Source of the DNA: Volutella citrinella
Taxonomy: Eukaryota > Ascomycota > Sordariomycetes > Hypocreales > Nectriaceae
Direction: 5' to 3'
NCBI GenBank assembly: GCA_034401135.1
Contig: JAWZSP010000005.1
Span: 1,674,001-1,738,000 of the forward strand
DNA: 64,000 nucleotides
Shown one piece after another: positions 23,301 to 35,087 of the stretch. The number at the start of each line of letters is the position of its first letter. The first letter of the stretch is position 1. A program made the position numbers and the translations under genes. Under the pieces are notes generated by a model. It was not told the DNA's origin, ran no database searches, and was given only the letters and a program-made list of their open reading frames with translations.

Positions 23301-23892
23301 TCCACGTAACCACCATTTCCCAGTCCGCCCGCCAAGGCCGCGTGTCGGCACTCCACACTCCACCCACTCCTCCCTAAGCGCCGCCATCTCCAACAATCCT
23401 CAGGGCTCATCTGAACATCGGCCGAGCATACGCCAGAGAGCCTTACCATCCAAGGGATCGCCGCGGCCCCCAGAGCAAGGACCCATTACTCCCCAGGGTT
23501 ACCCCCGGGCGTGTCGACGGCCGGCCGTACAAAATCATTTGCCGCCTCCCGAGAGCTCGGTCTCCGCTCGCTGGTCGTGCCTGCTCTAAAAAACCACCCC
23601 GTTGCTGCCCTTCATCCTTGAAACCTTCTTCGGCAGGTACAGTAGTCCACTACGTACTAGCAGTACTAGTAGTCTGTCAGTCGCGACTGACTGGAACAGC
23701 ATCGCACGCGAGAGCCGCACCCCCCCCTCCTGGTTCTTTCCCACTGCAGGCAAAGTCCCGTCCACCCCATCATCATTTGACGGAGCTCCGAATAGCCTTG
23801 CGCCTCCCGTCTCTGGCCAGCAGAGTTCCGTGCGCCTCGACGTCTCCGTATTTGTACCCGCGCCTCCCCGCGCCGTTTGGCCGCCGGACGTC
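20360..23892. other. intergenic region, 3.5 kb
   Basis: The largest gene-free interval in the window. The left half (to about 22.1 kb) is AT-richer and holds only short frames. The right part is GC-rich, and the last 250 bases before the phosphatase gene contain C/T-rich leader sequence. I see no repeats with clear ends, no tRNA and no spliced frame I can defend. Confidence 0.5.
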
Positions 23893-25365
23893 ATGTTGTT
23901 CAGCAAGACCTACTCCAAAATGGCCGACTCAGGGTTTGGGCCAGCCGTGGCCATGAAGAAGCAGCGCTTCTCTATCCGTGTGGTTCTCTCATACGCCTTC
24001 GACTGGATCATCATTGTCGCCGTCGCTGGCGTTGCCGTCGTCCTCGGCCATCTCGAGCCCATCAAACGACCCTTCTCCCTCGTCGACCCTCTCATCTCGT
24101 GAGTATCCCACAGGCTCTACTATGTCCCCCAATGTTCCGGAGGCCCATTGCTGATCGCTACGTCAAGTTTCCCCTTCACCGAGCACGAGACAGTGCCCCC
24201 GTGGCTGCTGCTTGTCTGTAACGCCGCTATCCCGATCGTCATCGTCGCCATCGTCTCCCTCATCTTCGTCCCCGGACCCACCGTCCCCAAAGACACACCC
24301 AAGTCCCTGATATGGCAGCGCAAGCTCTGGGAACTTCACGCCGGCCTGCAGGGTCTCGCCCTCGCCCTCGTCTCCGCCTGGTTCTTCACCGAGTCCATGA
24401 AGAATATGTTTGGAAAGCCTCGACCCGACTTACTTGACCGCTGCCAGCCCGACATTGACAACTGGGAGAAGTACGTCGTGGGTGGTGGGCATGCTTGGCA
24501 GTCCATGTCGGGTCAGCTCGTCTCGGCCAAAATCTGCCAGCAGACGGACGCGGCTAAGCTCAACGATGGTTTCCGCAGCTACCCCAGCGGTCACTCGTCC
24601 TCTGCCGCGGCCGGTCTCATCTACGTCTCCCTCTTCCTCGCCAGCAAGTTCGCCGTAACCATTCCCTACGTCTTGCCGTCCAATGACAACTCGGAGGGCC
24701 ACGCTTCTCGATCCGCTTTCCCCTCTCGTCTACAGCAGCCCCCCGTTGACGTTGACCCTTACGAGCCCAGCCGCACTCGCTCAGACAACTCTTCGCCCGA
24801 CAACAAGCTCAACCCGTTCAACGCGCCTCACGCCAAGATCCGTGCAATCCGTCGCCAAGCTGCTACGCCGCCCATCTATCTCCTCGTAATCACCCTGGTG
24901 CCCTTCTGCCTCGCCGTCTTCATCGCTTCATCGCGTTGGTTTGACTTCCGCCACCACGGATTCGATATCCTCTTCGGCTTCCTCATGGGCACACTCACCT
25001 CCATCTACGCCTTCCGCTTCTACCACCTGCCAATGCGCGCTGGTGCTGGCTGGGCTTGGGGCCCTCGCAGCCAGGAGCGAGCCTTCTGGGCCGGCGTTGG
25101 CCGTCACGGCTATGCTGGCGGCAACGAGGACATTGACACATCGTTCCGACATCGGCAGACCGACTTTGGAGAGTCGGCAGATACGTCATATCCCACAATG
25201 ACGTCTGGTGCTCTGACACAGAGACCCAACCCTTCATTCCATCAGGCGGAGGACCAGGCAGGTCGGGCCCCACCTTTCCAAGAGGTGGAGATGGATCATC
25301 TGAGTGACCGACATCACCAACGCGATGACCGCCACGATCATGTCCGTGACAATACTCGTTTCTGA
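23893..25365 (+). CDS. PAP2-family lipid phosphate phosphatase (Dpp1/Lpp1-like)
   Basis: Integral membrane phosphatase expected to dephosphorylate phosphatidate, diacylglycerol pyrophosphate or related lipid phosphates. Exons 23893-24098 and 24168-25365 give 467 residues. TM segments lie at about 28-50 and 75-100. The three catalytic motifs are present: KNMFGKPRPD (KxxxxxxRP, motif 1), SYPSGHSSSAAAG (PSGH with the catalytic-base His, motif 2) and SRWFDFRHHGFDILFG (SRxxxxxHxxxD, motif 3 with the nucleophilic His). Between motifs 2 and 3 a hydrophilic insert of about 70 residues, rich in Ser, Asn and Asp, separates two TM helices. The C-terminal tail (about 110 residues) is polar and ends in a His/Asp/Arg-rich stretch. 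The ATG at 23920 (MADSGFG) is an equally good start and would remove nine residues. Confidence 0.9.
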
Positions 25366-26075
25366 ATTATGGAGAGGGGTAATAAGTGAAACTCGAGAGG
25401 GACACTCCGCTCGAGGGACTCTGTTATTTGCATTTCATGAGTTTAATAATGTAGGCCCGATCACAAGGGCAGGGCAGGACAGGGCTGGACCGGCGTCGGA
25501 ATGGAATCGGTGCATCTCGTGGCAAGAAGCTGCCACTCAGGCACGGCACGGCGGTCAAAATGCATATTGCCCTTCCACGATGGGGCAGATAGACTACTAG
25601 TAGCATGCGTGCATGACCTGATACGAATAGCGAAACGAATTCTATAATCCATGAACAAAAAAGCTCCCTGCAGGACTCACTCCATGGCGAGCTGGGGTGG
25701 CTTGTGAGACAGGTGATTTGTGAGAGGTTTGACGCCTTGTATTGGTTGAAACAGCTAAAACCACTATGAACCGCATGAAAAGATGCAAAAAACAAGACAT
25801 TTCCGTTTCGTACTTTGGTTTGACCAGCCAGGCTCCCCGCCGTCTTCCCACAAAACGCCAGAATCCGAACAACCGGTAGAATAGAATGAGCACGGCGTGG
25901 TATGATGTGGCAGAGCAGGGGGCCGCGGGACATTACGACCCCAAAATCGCCGCTTTCGCCTTGTCAAGCGAGTTATTTCTCCTATCAACAACCTGGGAGG
26001 AAAAAAAGAGGAGGAGTCCCTTTTTTTTTTTTTTTGAGCCCCTCCTCCCTTCCACCCCCCACCTCTCTAGAGTCT
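25366..26075. other. convergent 3' regions, with a T15 tract
   Basis: Spacer between the 3' ends of the phosphatase gene (+) and CK2 beta (-). A run of 15 T occurs at 26021-26035. No gene is seen. Confidence 0.5.
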
Positions 26076-27184
26076 TCACGGCTGGGCAGGGCCCCCCTCC
26101 ACAACGGCCATGCGGCCATCAATGCCCTCAAACTCCACCTCGTCCTCGTCCTCGTCGTCCTCGTCGTCGCCAATCTCGTCCCGGAAGCCGGTGTCGATCT
26201 CGAGCTTGCGCAGGCGGCGGCGCATGTCGTCGCGGCGAGCGTTCTGCCAGCGGACCAGGGCGGCCGAGGCGTGGACCTTGAAGCCGTAGACGCGGGGCAC
26301 GTACCGCTCGATGCTCTTGTTGGGGATGAGGGCCGGGTAGACCTGGAAGAGGATGTTGTGGAATGACGTGCCAAAGTAGGCGCCGTCGATGGCGGCGTGG
26401 CGCGACGACTTTGGGTTATATGTGTCCTCGCAGCGGCCGCAGTAGAGCTTGACGGGCTTGTGGCTGGGGATGTCGGAGAGGCCCATCGGGAGGAGCGGGT
26501 GCGAGTTGCACATGACGCGCGGGCATTTGCCAAACTCGGCCTTCTTATACTTGTCGAGCTGGCAGAGAAACACGGGACGTTAGCTACCTTGCCGGACTGG
26601 TAGGGAATGGAGATGCTGCCGTGAGATCCCTTGGAGCATACATACCATCTTGGTCAGGCCTCGAGTTGTGACAATGTATCGAGCATGGACGAGGCCGTAC
26701 AGGTGCCTCGCCGACTTCTCAATCGTCTCGCGCATCTCATCGTCGCAGTCGAGATCGAAGACGTCGGTGACGAGGTCCAGGGCATACTGATAGTACTGGA
26801 CTTCGGTGTTGAGGCCCGTCAGGTTGAACCGGTCGGTGAGGTAGTCCTCGTCGATCTCGCAGAAATACTCATTGCCCCTCGAGGAGATGAACTGTCCTTG
26901 GGCAGAGACGGCCCGTAAGGTTAGCAAACATTGCCCTGCCACAGACGCACCAAAACTCCGCCCAGCGCATGCACGCTTCTTCTGTCACTGCCATCCACCC
27001 TGCCGGTGTCACGAACCCCGGCCCGCGTCGAAGCCGAAGGCGGAAGCAGCAGCAAAAGCAGCAGCAAAAGCAGCAGCATCGCATGGGGGATTTTTCGGCG
27101 GGATACTCGCTTCCCATCACTCACCCAGTCTCGCCAATAGCTCGTGTAGTCGCTGTCGGACTCGCTAACGTAGTCATCCATCAT
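26076..27184 (-). CDS. CKB1: casein kinase II regulatory subunit beta
   Basis: Regulatory subunit that dimerises and assembles the CK2 tetramer. Exons 27184-27125, 26891-26646 and 26558-26076 join in frame to 262 residues. Family landmarks in order: an N-terminal acidic SESDSDYTSYWRDW; the signature RGNEYFCEIDEDYLTDRFNLTGLN; HLYGLVHARYIVTTRGL; the Cys4 zinc site built from CPRVMC and YCGRCED; SDIPSHKPVKLYC; and PKSSRHAAIDGAYFGTSF. The C-terminal tail carries a run of alternating Asp and Glu (about residues 230-245), encoded by a GTC/CTC-type repeat visible on the + strand. Yeast has two beta subunits (Ckb1, Ckb2), so the paralogue number is by resemblance only. Two ATGs stand in tandem at the start; the first (27184) is used here. 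The 233-nt first intron contains a short tandem repeat at about 27045-27079. Confidence 0.93.
27045..27079. repeat. short tandem repeat (unit AGCAGCAGCAAA) in the CK2 beta intron
   Basis: Nearly three copies of a 12-base purine-rich unit are seen directly, inside the first intron of CK2 beta. It is a likely length-polymorphic microsatellite. Confidence 0.6.
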
Positions 27185-27856
27185 GTTGGGCAGCCGGGTC
27201 GTTCAGCGGGCTGGGTACGCTCAAGCACAACCGGCCATGCCCAGCAGAAGGGGCGACGGTGCTGAAGAAGGAGGGCGTGAAGCTGTGGTTTGCAGGCGAG
27301 GCGAGGCTTGGGTTCTACGGCACTGTCCGTCCGTTCGTCTCTTGTCTGGTGGGGTTGTTGCGCCGCCTTGCCCGCCCGAGGCCGTGCGAGGACGTGCGAG
27401 GACGTGCGAGTGAGGCACCCTGATGAGGTAACGTGACCTGGGGGTACGTACCTCGTCCCAACTACAAGCCATCAACAAATAATGGCTGATGGACTTCAAA
27501 GAGCTGTGCAGTAATTGATATCTCAATCGAAGCCAAGATGCCAACGTTATTTAAGTTACTGCCGAGTTTTTACTGCAGTAGTACTTAACATGCAACTCTC
27601 TAGCCTTCCAGCGCCATTGAAAATTGAAATTTCACAGACCAACAACTCAGACACCAACACATGCACAAATGACAAGCAAATCATCAACTCGGATGAATTC
27701 CATCATCTACGGCGACACGGTATCCAAAGCTGCTCCCATGTTATGCTACATCAACCCAAGCAGTTCCCAAAATCAGTTAGTTGCGCCGTCCAGCCTGCCG
27801 CTTGCTCCATGCCCGACTCCTCTGCCCGTCTTTGGATCCTCAACCACGCCCTGCCT
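27185..27856. other. CK2 beta upstream region and Ric1 3' flank
   Basis: Contains a GGTACGTACC palindrome at 27443-27452, which on the minus strand reads GAG|GTACGT and could be a leader-intron donor for CK2 beta. A small direct repeat of GCGAGGACGT lies at about 27386-27410. No gene is seen. Confidence 0.5.
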
Positions 27857-30800
27857 CTAAAGAGGGCTGGCTGTAGAGGCCACGCTTCCCACGTCGCTCG
27901 TCGACCTGTTGTCCGACTCGGTGCCGTCCTGGTCACCGCTGCCCCTTCGTCCTGAGCCGTTCATAGCCCCGGCGGGGATTCGCAACCGACTGCTAATGTT
28001 GGGCACAGGCTCTTGCTTCGTCACTATATCCACCATCCTCATCGCTTCTTGGAGTGACTCGCCCGTCTCGTCCATGGCTGCCAAGAATCGTGCTAGTTCC
28101 TTGCAGAGCTCCCAGTCGCCCTCGTTCATCGCCTGAGACAAGAGCCGCACTGACTGATCAGTTGAGGAGCCCAATTCGTCTAGAGTGTGGAGCACGATGA
28201 GATATCCTCCGGCTGTTTTCAATGAACCCCTTTGCAGGGACTCCTCAAAGAGCTCCTGTGCCGGCGGCAGGTACGCAAATAGCGTCTTCCACTGTCGAAC
28301 CTCCGTTTTGCGCGTGCATTGGAGCACGACGTCTAGGTACTCTTTGAACGACGATAACAGTGACAGAACCCGAGGTAGCACGGCCTCTTCGGGCTTGGGC
28401 GACGTATCCACCTCCTCGTCTAAAACCCTATGTAGGAGGATTTCCAAGCCGTGGGCGAAGTACTCGAGATCTTGGTACTGCTGAGCCAATTCCGAGGCCG
28501 CAACCGTCTTGCTCTGCTGTAAATAAGAACGAAGTAGATCGGGGAGAACGAGGTGGGTCTGCAATGGTCAGTTAACTGCTGGGGGGAGTTGTGGATGCGT
28601 GCTTACCCGGATTGCAAAGTGGAAGAAGGAGAAGCTCACGTCGCGGCGCTGGACCAGATCGGATTCGACACCCAAAACGATTCCCTTCTCCAAGAGTATT
28701 GACAGAGGATAGAAATCCACAGGGACCGATACGGGGGCTGGCGGTTCTTTCGAGGCGTCGCTCGAGTTCGCCTCCAATACCTCGCTGACATCGGGCCAGG
28801 CCTTTAATTCCTGCCCGTCAAACACCCAGAGAGAGTCTTGAAGTTTCGGTGGGCCGTTTCTGGGAATGGGCCCTTCGATGCGCCGGCTTGTGCTCCGCAC
28901 AGGTTGATCCCTCATGCTAACATGGTATTCGACGTTCTGAGCAATAACTCGCATGTCATACTTCAGCTGACCTTCGTCATTCACTGATGGCCGCAGTAGT
29001 ACGAGTTTGCCGTCGACGAGGAACATGACCGATGCTACCGCTACGTCTTGTGACGGGTCGCCGTCGGAAAGCTGTGACTCGGGCAATATCCAACTCAGAC
29101 CACGGACCCGAGCGGGTGACCTGACAATGCCGTGAAACGCAATTTGTCCGACCTGGATGAGACGGACAGACGAGCCGTATGGTGCGAATATGAAATGATA
29201 CAGCAGGTTCTCGTATGTGTAGACGAGTAGAGAGTCCTCTCCTGAAGTCGTGATGAGGACCACTGGTGCTGGGAGCTGCTGAGAATGCAGCACTTGTGAT
29301 GAGTCAAGAGCGGCTTCGCGCGAGTAAAGCCGTATTTCGTAGGATTTGTTGCCTTCGACAGCAGCAACAAGAATGTGCTGGTGCCAACACATACCGCCTC
29401 TCACCTGGAACTCGTTCTCCATCGCTTCTGTGGCGAACGTCTTCCACCGGCCGCTGTTAACGCTGTAATGAGCGAGGCCGCGACGACCTGCAACGGCCAC
29501 ATATCGTCCGTCTGGAGATATCACTGTTTGCCGAATTGGCCATTGGTTGAGGAGGTATGACGCGGGTATCGTGGCCGTATGCCACAGGAAGGGCTCCGCA
29601 GAGATGCTGGTGAGATCAGGGACGTCATAGCCCCGATAGACCATGACGCCTGAAGGAGTCTGCAAGACCGTTCGGAAGATGTTTGCCTCGTTGTAGCACC
29701 CAGTGACGGCATTTCTCGCCATCTCCATTGACCACACGGCTTCATGTTGGCCTCCAAGCATAATGATTTCAGACCCCCCACCGATCCAAGAGGCAGATGA
29801 AACGCCACAAAGCCATTGTTCCCCATTCGCCCGTGCCGCGTTCTCTTCAGCCCCAAAGCTGTTGCTGCCCAACTTGCCGAACATGCTCCATGTTGACCAT
29901 CCCTTCTCATATCCTGCAAAGAGACAGTAGCCATCAGGGGAGTAGCTCAGGTTGGTAAAGGCCCCTGACATGGCTGCCGAGACAGGTATCCTGTGAGTAT
30001 GCGAATGGGGGATGTTTCCTGAATAATCGCGAACCGAATACACCTGCACCGTGCCGTCCGAGCACCCAACGGCAATGAGAGAGAAGCGGGCATTGATTAC
30101 TGCTCGCACGGCCCGGTTGTCGTGATTTCGGGGAACGTGGAAGCAATGGCCTTTGAAGAGCCTCTTGACATCGCCCTCATCCTGGCGGCTGGTTTCTTGA
30201 CGTGAGAGGCGCTGGACAGCATACACTCGCCCGCTGTTTGAAATCCATGTATACAGGTTCATGGGCCTGTCGTGCGTAATCTCAACAATCGTCTCCTTCT
30301 TCTCGACCCATCCCATGCGACTGATAATCTCCGTCTTGGCCTGGTTTCCCGAGTTGTCCCGCGTCCACTGTATGCACTGAACGGCGGCCGGTTTCCTGGT
30401 GGCGACAACCAATTCGTCGTCTAGGGCGATGGCGCTTTCAATGCCTGCGTCAATCTTGATGACTATGCGGAACCTTATGTTGACATCCCGCACCCCGGAC
30501 CCCTCGCCAGGGCCCCAGAGGAATTGGTCTGGTGGAAGCCCAGCCTGCCCGCCGACTAGGCTCTGCTTTCGTCTTTGGACGTTGTGGTAGTTGGCGAAAT
30601 GGGGCTTGTATACGCGGGACTCTGCGTCGGTGACGATTGAGTAGGTGATGAGGAAGCCCTGGTCGGTGTGAATGACGAGCAAGGCTCCATCGGGCCGCAA
30701 TAGGAGGTCGACGTTCTTGCCATATTTTTCGAGCGAGATTGCGGATCGTACTACAATGGCCAAGACGACAGTCGGCTGAGCCGGTAAGTATAAACGAAAC

Positions 30801-31227
30801 ACATCAGGAGCGCGCAGATCTGTACCTTTGTTTGCCAGAGGGTGATTGAGGTGGACGTGATGACGGCGAAGAGGTTCCCGGATCGCGAGGTTCGTAGGGC
30901 CAGCACCGGGTCCTTCAGGGGGACACCGTCTGGATCGAATGGCCTCTCCCCCGAGTTGGATTGATCCTCGATGGAGGCATCGTCGTCGACAGATCGGACG
31001 GCGGGGGTTTTGGGTGTCCCCGGCGTCAAGGGGGTCAGCGGGGGATGTGTGTCGACATGCTCGGGGCCGACGCTGCGGGGCGGTGCGCTGTTGGAGAGAA
31101 CCGGTGACGCCGTCAGGTCGGAGTCGGAGGGGCTCGAGAGGCCATCGAAGGAGACGACACGGCGACAAGCAGGGGCGTCGCTGCTGCTGGTTGCGAAGAT
31201 GCGCGGCGTCCCAATGGGCCAGTACAT
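27857..31227 (-). CDS. RIC1: Ric1, guanine nucleotide exchange subunit for Ypt6/Rab6
   Basis: With Rgp1, Ric1 forms the Golgi exchange factor that activates the Rab6-type GTPase Ypt6 for retrograde endosome-to-Golgi traffic. Exons 31227-30826, 30775-28607 and 28558-27857 join in phase 0 to 1090 residues. The protein begins MYWPIGTPRIFATSSS, typical of the family (Y-W-P), followed by a Ser/Pro-rich insert of about 80 residues with phospho-like SP/TP sites. WD40-like blades follow, such as LALRTSRSGNLFAVITSTSITLW, VINARFSLIAVGCSDGTVQVYS and TNLSYSPDGYCLFAGYEKGWSTWSMFG (the family signature), and QTVISPDGRYVAVAGRRGLAHYS. The C-terminal Ric1 helical domain includes LVQRRDVSFSFFHFAIRTHLVLPDLLRSYL (spanning the last intron) and AHGLEILLHRVLDEE. 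The tail is Ser/Gly-rich. The start is the first ATG and matches the family N terminus. Confidence 0.93.
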
Positions 31228-32475
31228 GGCGTCGGCTGGCTGCTCCTCAGCTCATACGCGGGAATGCGCAACGCAAGTGGATGCGCAGCCCTTCAACGTC
31301 GGTTGTTCGCTGGGGCGGGTGATGATTTCTCAAACATGACCGTGCGCGCTCGCTTGGCTACTGGCTTTTGGGGTCCATTGACTTGGACAAAGGCGCTGAT
31401 GGAGATGGCGAGTCGTCGTGCAACGGTCAGCTCCAGGAGTGAAGCTGTCTATCGCTTCAGGGACAGATTACATAAGGTAAGAAGGGAAGCTCGTGGGACA
31501 GTGCTGGGAGCAGAGTGGAGAGCTCTCCGGCCCCTCTATTCAGTGAGTGCTAGTGGAGATGGTAGTGGGGGTGACGGGTCGCCGTACAATGCCTAAAGCC
31601 CGTAGCTTCGAATATCCCAATGCAACCCTCGTCAACTTCGCCCGACACAACCAAACAAGTCCCAAGCCAAAAAACGCCCGAAGATGCTGTTTCCAAGAGG
31701 AGACGTGATACCTTGCTCTGTCTAATTTACAGCTAACAAACATACATGTTTGTCTAGACCATTTGGCGGCCCGGGACTTCTGCCGTTCTAGCGCAGTTCC
31801 CCTTGACCTAGAACGCCCGGCGCTGTAGCCACTAACACCCAACCATCCTCTCCCCCTGTCTGGATCTAAAGGTACATGTAAGCTGCTGGAATCGGCATTT
31901 GTGTTGAGAGTGCGATGCCATACCGGTATCCATCAATGTAATAGGTTCGTAGACGATGACGTATTCGTCGACCCTGATTCTCGCGTTGTTTTCGTCCATA
32001 ATGCGCCTAAGCCGCCATCAACCACGTTCTGTTGTTCCGTGTGGCTGTTTCTCCGGCGGCAACTACTGTGGCCCAGGTTTTGACAAAGAAATCCATATAG
32101 TGTCGACCGCTTGCTTGCATCATGGTTTGTTTTGCAAGATTGGCACCGAGGTCCCAGGTCATGAGCGTTAAGAAGGAAGAAAAGAGACAAGTGAGCACGG
32201 TCATAGAGGCCAATGACCAGGTTGCCCCTTGGGGAAATAGTGGGATACGATGGAGCCTGGATTGTGGGAAAGGGTGTGGGTCGAAGGACCACGATTCAAC
32301 ACCACACACACATATACACACACATATGCATGACTTCGAGACGGTGGCGGCCAAAGGGAGAACTTCCATCCTTGGAATTCATTCCTGGGTGGTCAGACAG
32401 TGGGTAGCAATCTCCTCCGGGAGTATGTAGGAGGGTTTCCAATCCAGTAGAGCCAAACCAAGGACCAGGAGGGGA
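31228..32475. other. Ric1 upstream region
   Basis: No coding frame supported. A CA/TA-rich dinucleotide tract (ACACACACATATACACACACATATG) lies at about 32304-32328. Confidence 0.5.
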
Positions 32476-33426
32476 TCAAGGAGGTAGTGGTCCTGGTTCG
32501 GAAGTCTCCACGGATGGGCAGTAGCATGGGATCTCCGTTCTAGAAGCCGAATCAACGGTTCCAGATGCTCCAGGGGTTCCGGGATCCATCCTCGTTGAAC
32601 TTTGGTCTGGGTCCTCTGAGCCGTAGCTCTCCACACGGCACAATGTCGCCAAGTGTAGAGTCACGGCCGAGGCTAAGGCGGGATTGATTGGGTGGTCGGG
32701 GCATAGCAAAACCACTGGGTCACCTGGTTCTGAGGGCCCGGAGCAGTGGGATCGGGGGCCGGGCATGTGCCTCAAGGCTATGGACCCAAGGTCGGACACG
32801 GCGTCCGAGTCTCTCGGGGCAACGGGCCCATGGCACCGGCGAGGGCCCGAGAGCTCTATTTCGGGCTTGAGCGGACCATCACGACCTTGTCTGGATGCTT
32901 CCCACTCCACGGAAATTCTAAGAGGGACCTGCGAAACGGCGGCAATGACCGCTACAGCCATTGCAGCCATTGCGAGGTAGGACCGGAATGTGAGGCTCAG
33001 GTTCTCCACGAGAGGCATGGCCTCGATTCTATTTGGGATGGTTGCCAGGTTGGGAATGGCTAATAGCATCAGCACGAGGACGATGATGCCCGGCCTACCG
33101 ATGGTCTGTTAGTGCCCCCAGCCACCAGACTCCTCCCGCACCTGGACTGCTCACTGCTTGAAGGCATGGCGATAGAGGGGAAGCGATATTGCGGCGCTGG
33201 TGATGACAATCGGCAGGAGCCTGGACAAGACAAGCAAAGGTCAGCTTTCAGACGAACTCGTGGGGCGTGCTCCCGTCCCTCCAGTCACCTACACCACGTC
33301 GCGAGGCCCATCCGGCGGTGTGAGAAGGATGACCCCGGTGCCCCAGAGAGTGCCGATAGGCAAGACTCGAGCGGCATGATGCATGGCTAGCACAAGGCTG
33401 CGTTTGAGGCCCACCATGACGTTCAT
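32476..33426 (-). CDS. predicted small multi-pass membrane protein, unrecognised
   Basis: I do not recognise this protein. Three exons fit on the minus strand: an exon from the ATG at 33426, ending in DGPRDV; a middle exon that begins after a TTGTCCAG acceptor near 33222 and encodes LLPIVITSAAISLPLYRH; and a last exon that begins after a GTAG acceptor near 33096 and runs to the stop at 32476. Joined, they predict four hydrophobic segments: SLVLAMHH...LWGTGVILL, VVLLPIVITSAAISLPLY, PGIIVLVLMLLAIPNLA and YLAMAAMAVAVIAAV. A polar C-terminal tail of about 140 residues, rich in Pro, Ser and Gly, follows. The continuity of hydrophobic segments across both splice junctions is the main support. The tail has little coding character and the true end could be elsewhere. 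It is divergent from another small membrane protein about 1.1 kb away. Confidence 0.45.
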
Positions 33427-34521
33427 TTTTGTTATTCAGGCAGTTTCTCCGGGCTGTAGCTCATAGGCCAAGAGGGGGGTTAGGGGGGCAGCGGTGGAGG
33501 AGGCAATGGTGATGGGTGGTGGTGTTGATGAGGGCGAGAACCTGATCAGCCAGAGGACAGACGCCCTCAGGTATCGACCGAGAGCTGCCCGACATTTATA
33601 GTAGACGCTACACAACGCCCGAACCAAGGATAGAGTCGGCAAAGACAGGGAACGGCGTTGGTTGCCTAAAGCCCAAGGCGGACTGCTTCGCGCGCGGCAA
33701 GGCAAAGGGGTGGCCGGCGGCGACAACCGGGCTCTTACAATGTAATTGTACGCCGGCCGGCGGACAGAGTCCTTGGAGCCCAACCCAACCAACCCCAGGT
33801 GACGGGGACAAGATATGCAGGTTTCCTCTCCAACCACGGCCGTCTTGTAATCAGCCAGAGTCCCCCGAGGACGTAATCGATCCTGTCAGTTGCGTGTGTT
33901 TGGCTGGCGTCGCCCGCGTGGTCTGGTTGCCTTCTGCGGGGGGAAAACGCCCAGACCAGCAGTTTGCGACCTGCCATGCGAACCAGCGGCACCTTCCCCC
34001 CCGGATCTGCCCTTCGATCGCAGGAAATGCTACAAAACGCCTTGGGCAGGAGTGCAGCACGGGCGTCGACGCACTTGTATCAGTTGGGCCGCGATGCAAG
34101 TTTCGCACGAGGCTGCCCACACATGGCGCGTATCCCTACACCACCTCGTCCGGCAGGACGGGCGTCACGGGGCGCCATGATCCAAGGCTTCAGTTTCGCG
34201 TCAGACATGGGGCTTCCTGAGCGGGGGCCGGGCTCGTCCCTCCCGTCCAGTCTACTTATAGGGTGCGAGAGGACGACGGACCCGGGAGCAGTCCCTTGGC
34301 TCGATGCGAGTCGAGACGAGACAGAGCCGCATACTTCGTCCCCCCCCCGTCCCCAACGCCCATTTCCGAGCCGGCGGGACTCTTTTCATCGTTGGATTTC
34401 CATGTTCATTAACAGCTACTCGCCGGAGAAAATCCCGCTGGGCGGCGCATGCCATGCGCCTTGTCAGAATGCTCTCTTCGACTTGGCCGAGCTGCTCCCG
34501 GCTGGCTCAAGTGCTTGGATC
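33427..34521. other. divergent upstream region of two membrane-protein genes
   Basis: GC-rich, with C/T-rich stretches on both strands. Open frames on the + strand reach into the next gene but begin without support. No other feature is seen. Confidence 0.45.
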
Positions 34522-35087
34522 ATGTCGGCCGCCATGAGCCAACAGTATCCGGCGACTGATGCTACTGCTATGATTCACCCGCCCAATGCGGTACGTGTGA
34601 TGGGACTGGTTCATGGGTTTAGCCTAGTAGACTCTTGTTCCCTTTGAATGAAGTCGTCCCCTTTCCCTTCTGTGGTCTTGCTTTTCGGCCTGTCTTTCTT
34701 TAATTCTCGTAAACCACTCTCTCGCTTCAAGGGGACTTCAAGACTGACGTCGCGCTTTCCGAGGACCAGCAGCTGAGCAACTCGGGCCACGAGTCTCGGC
34801 CGTCGAGATGGGTTCTGCTCATATCATGCATCACGTTTGGGTGCTCGGCCGCGTCCTTCCTCCAGCGTCGGCACGACAGAGACCCCAACCAGGTATACGT
34901 TTTTGGATTGTGCGTCATGGCCAGCGCAGCCGTTGGACAGTACGCCGAAGCAACCGCCGACTACATCGCAATGGTGCATGTCTCCTGGGCCGTGTGCATC
35001 GCGATGCTGGCCAGCGTGGTAGCCCACCGAGTCGCCATGGCCGCGAGGGTGCGACGAGGCAGCCAGGAGATTTGCCAGCGACGTTGA
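34522..35087 (+). CDS. predicted 137-residue membrane protein, unrecognised
   Basis: I do not recognise this protein. Exon 1 (34522-34590) starts MSAAMSQQYPATD and ends at a GTACGT donor. Exon 2 (34743-35087) begins ACTGACGTC after CTTCAAG and runs in phase to TGA, giving 137 residues. The N-terminal 50 residues are polar. Three hydrophobic segments follow: WVLLISCITFGCSAASF, VYVFGLCVMASAAVGQ and VHVSWAVCIAMLASVVAH, with positively charged RRHDRD and RVRRGSQ after the first and last. An acceptor six residues upstream would shift the frame, so the second AAG is preferred. A large part of exon 2 is a clean hydrophobic frame, and this makes the gene likely real. The function is unknown. Confidence 0.55.
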
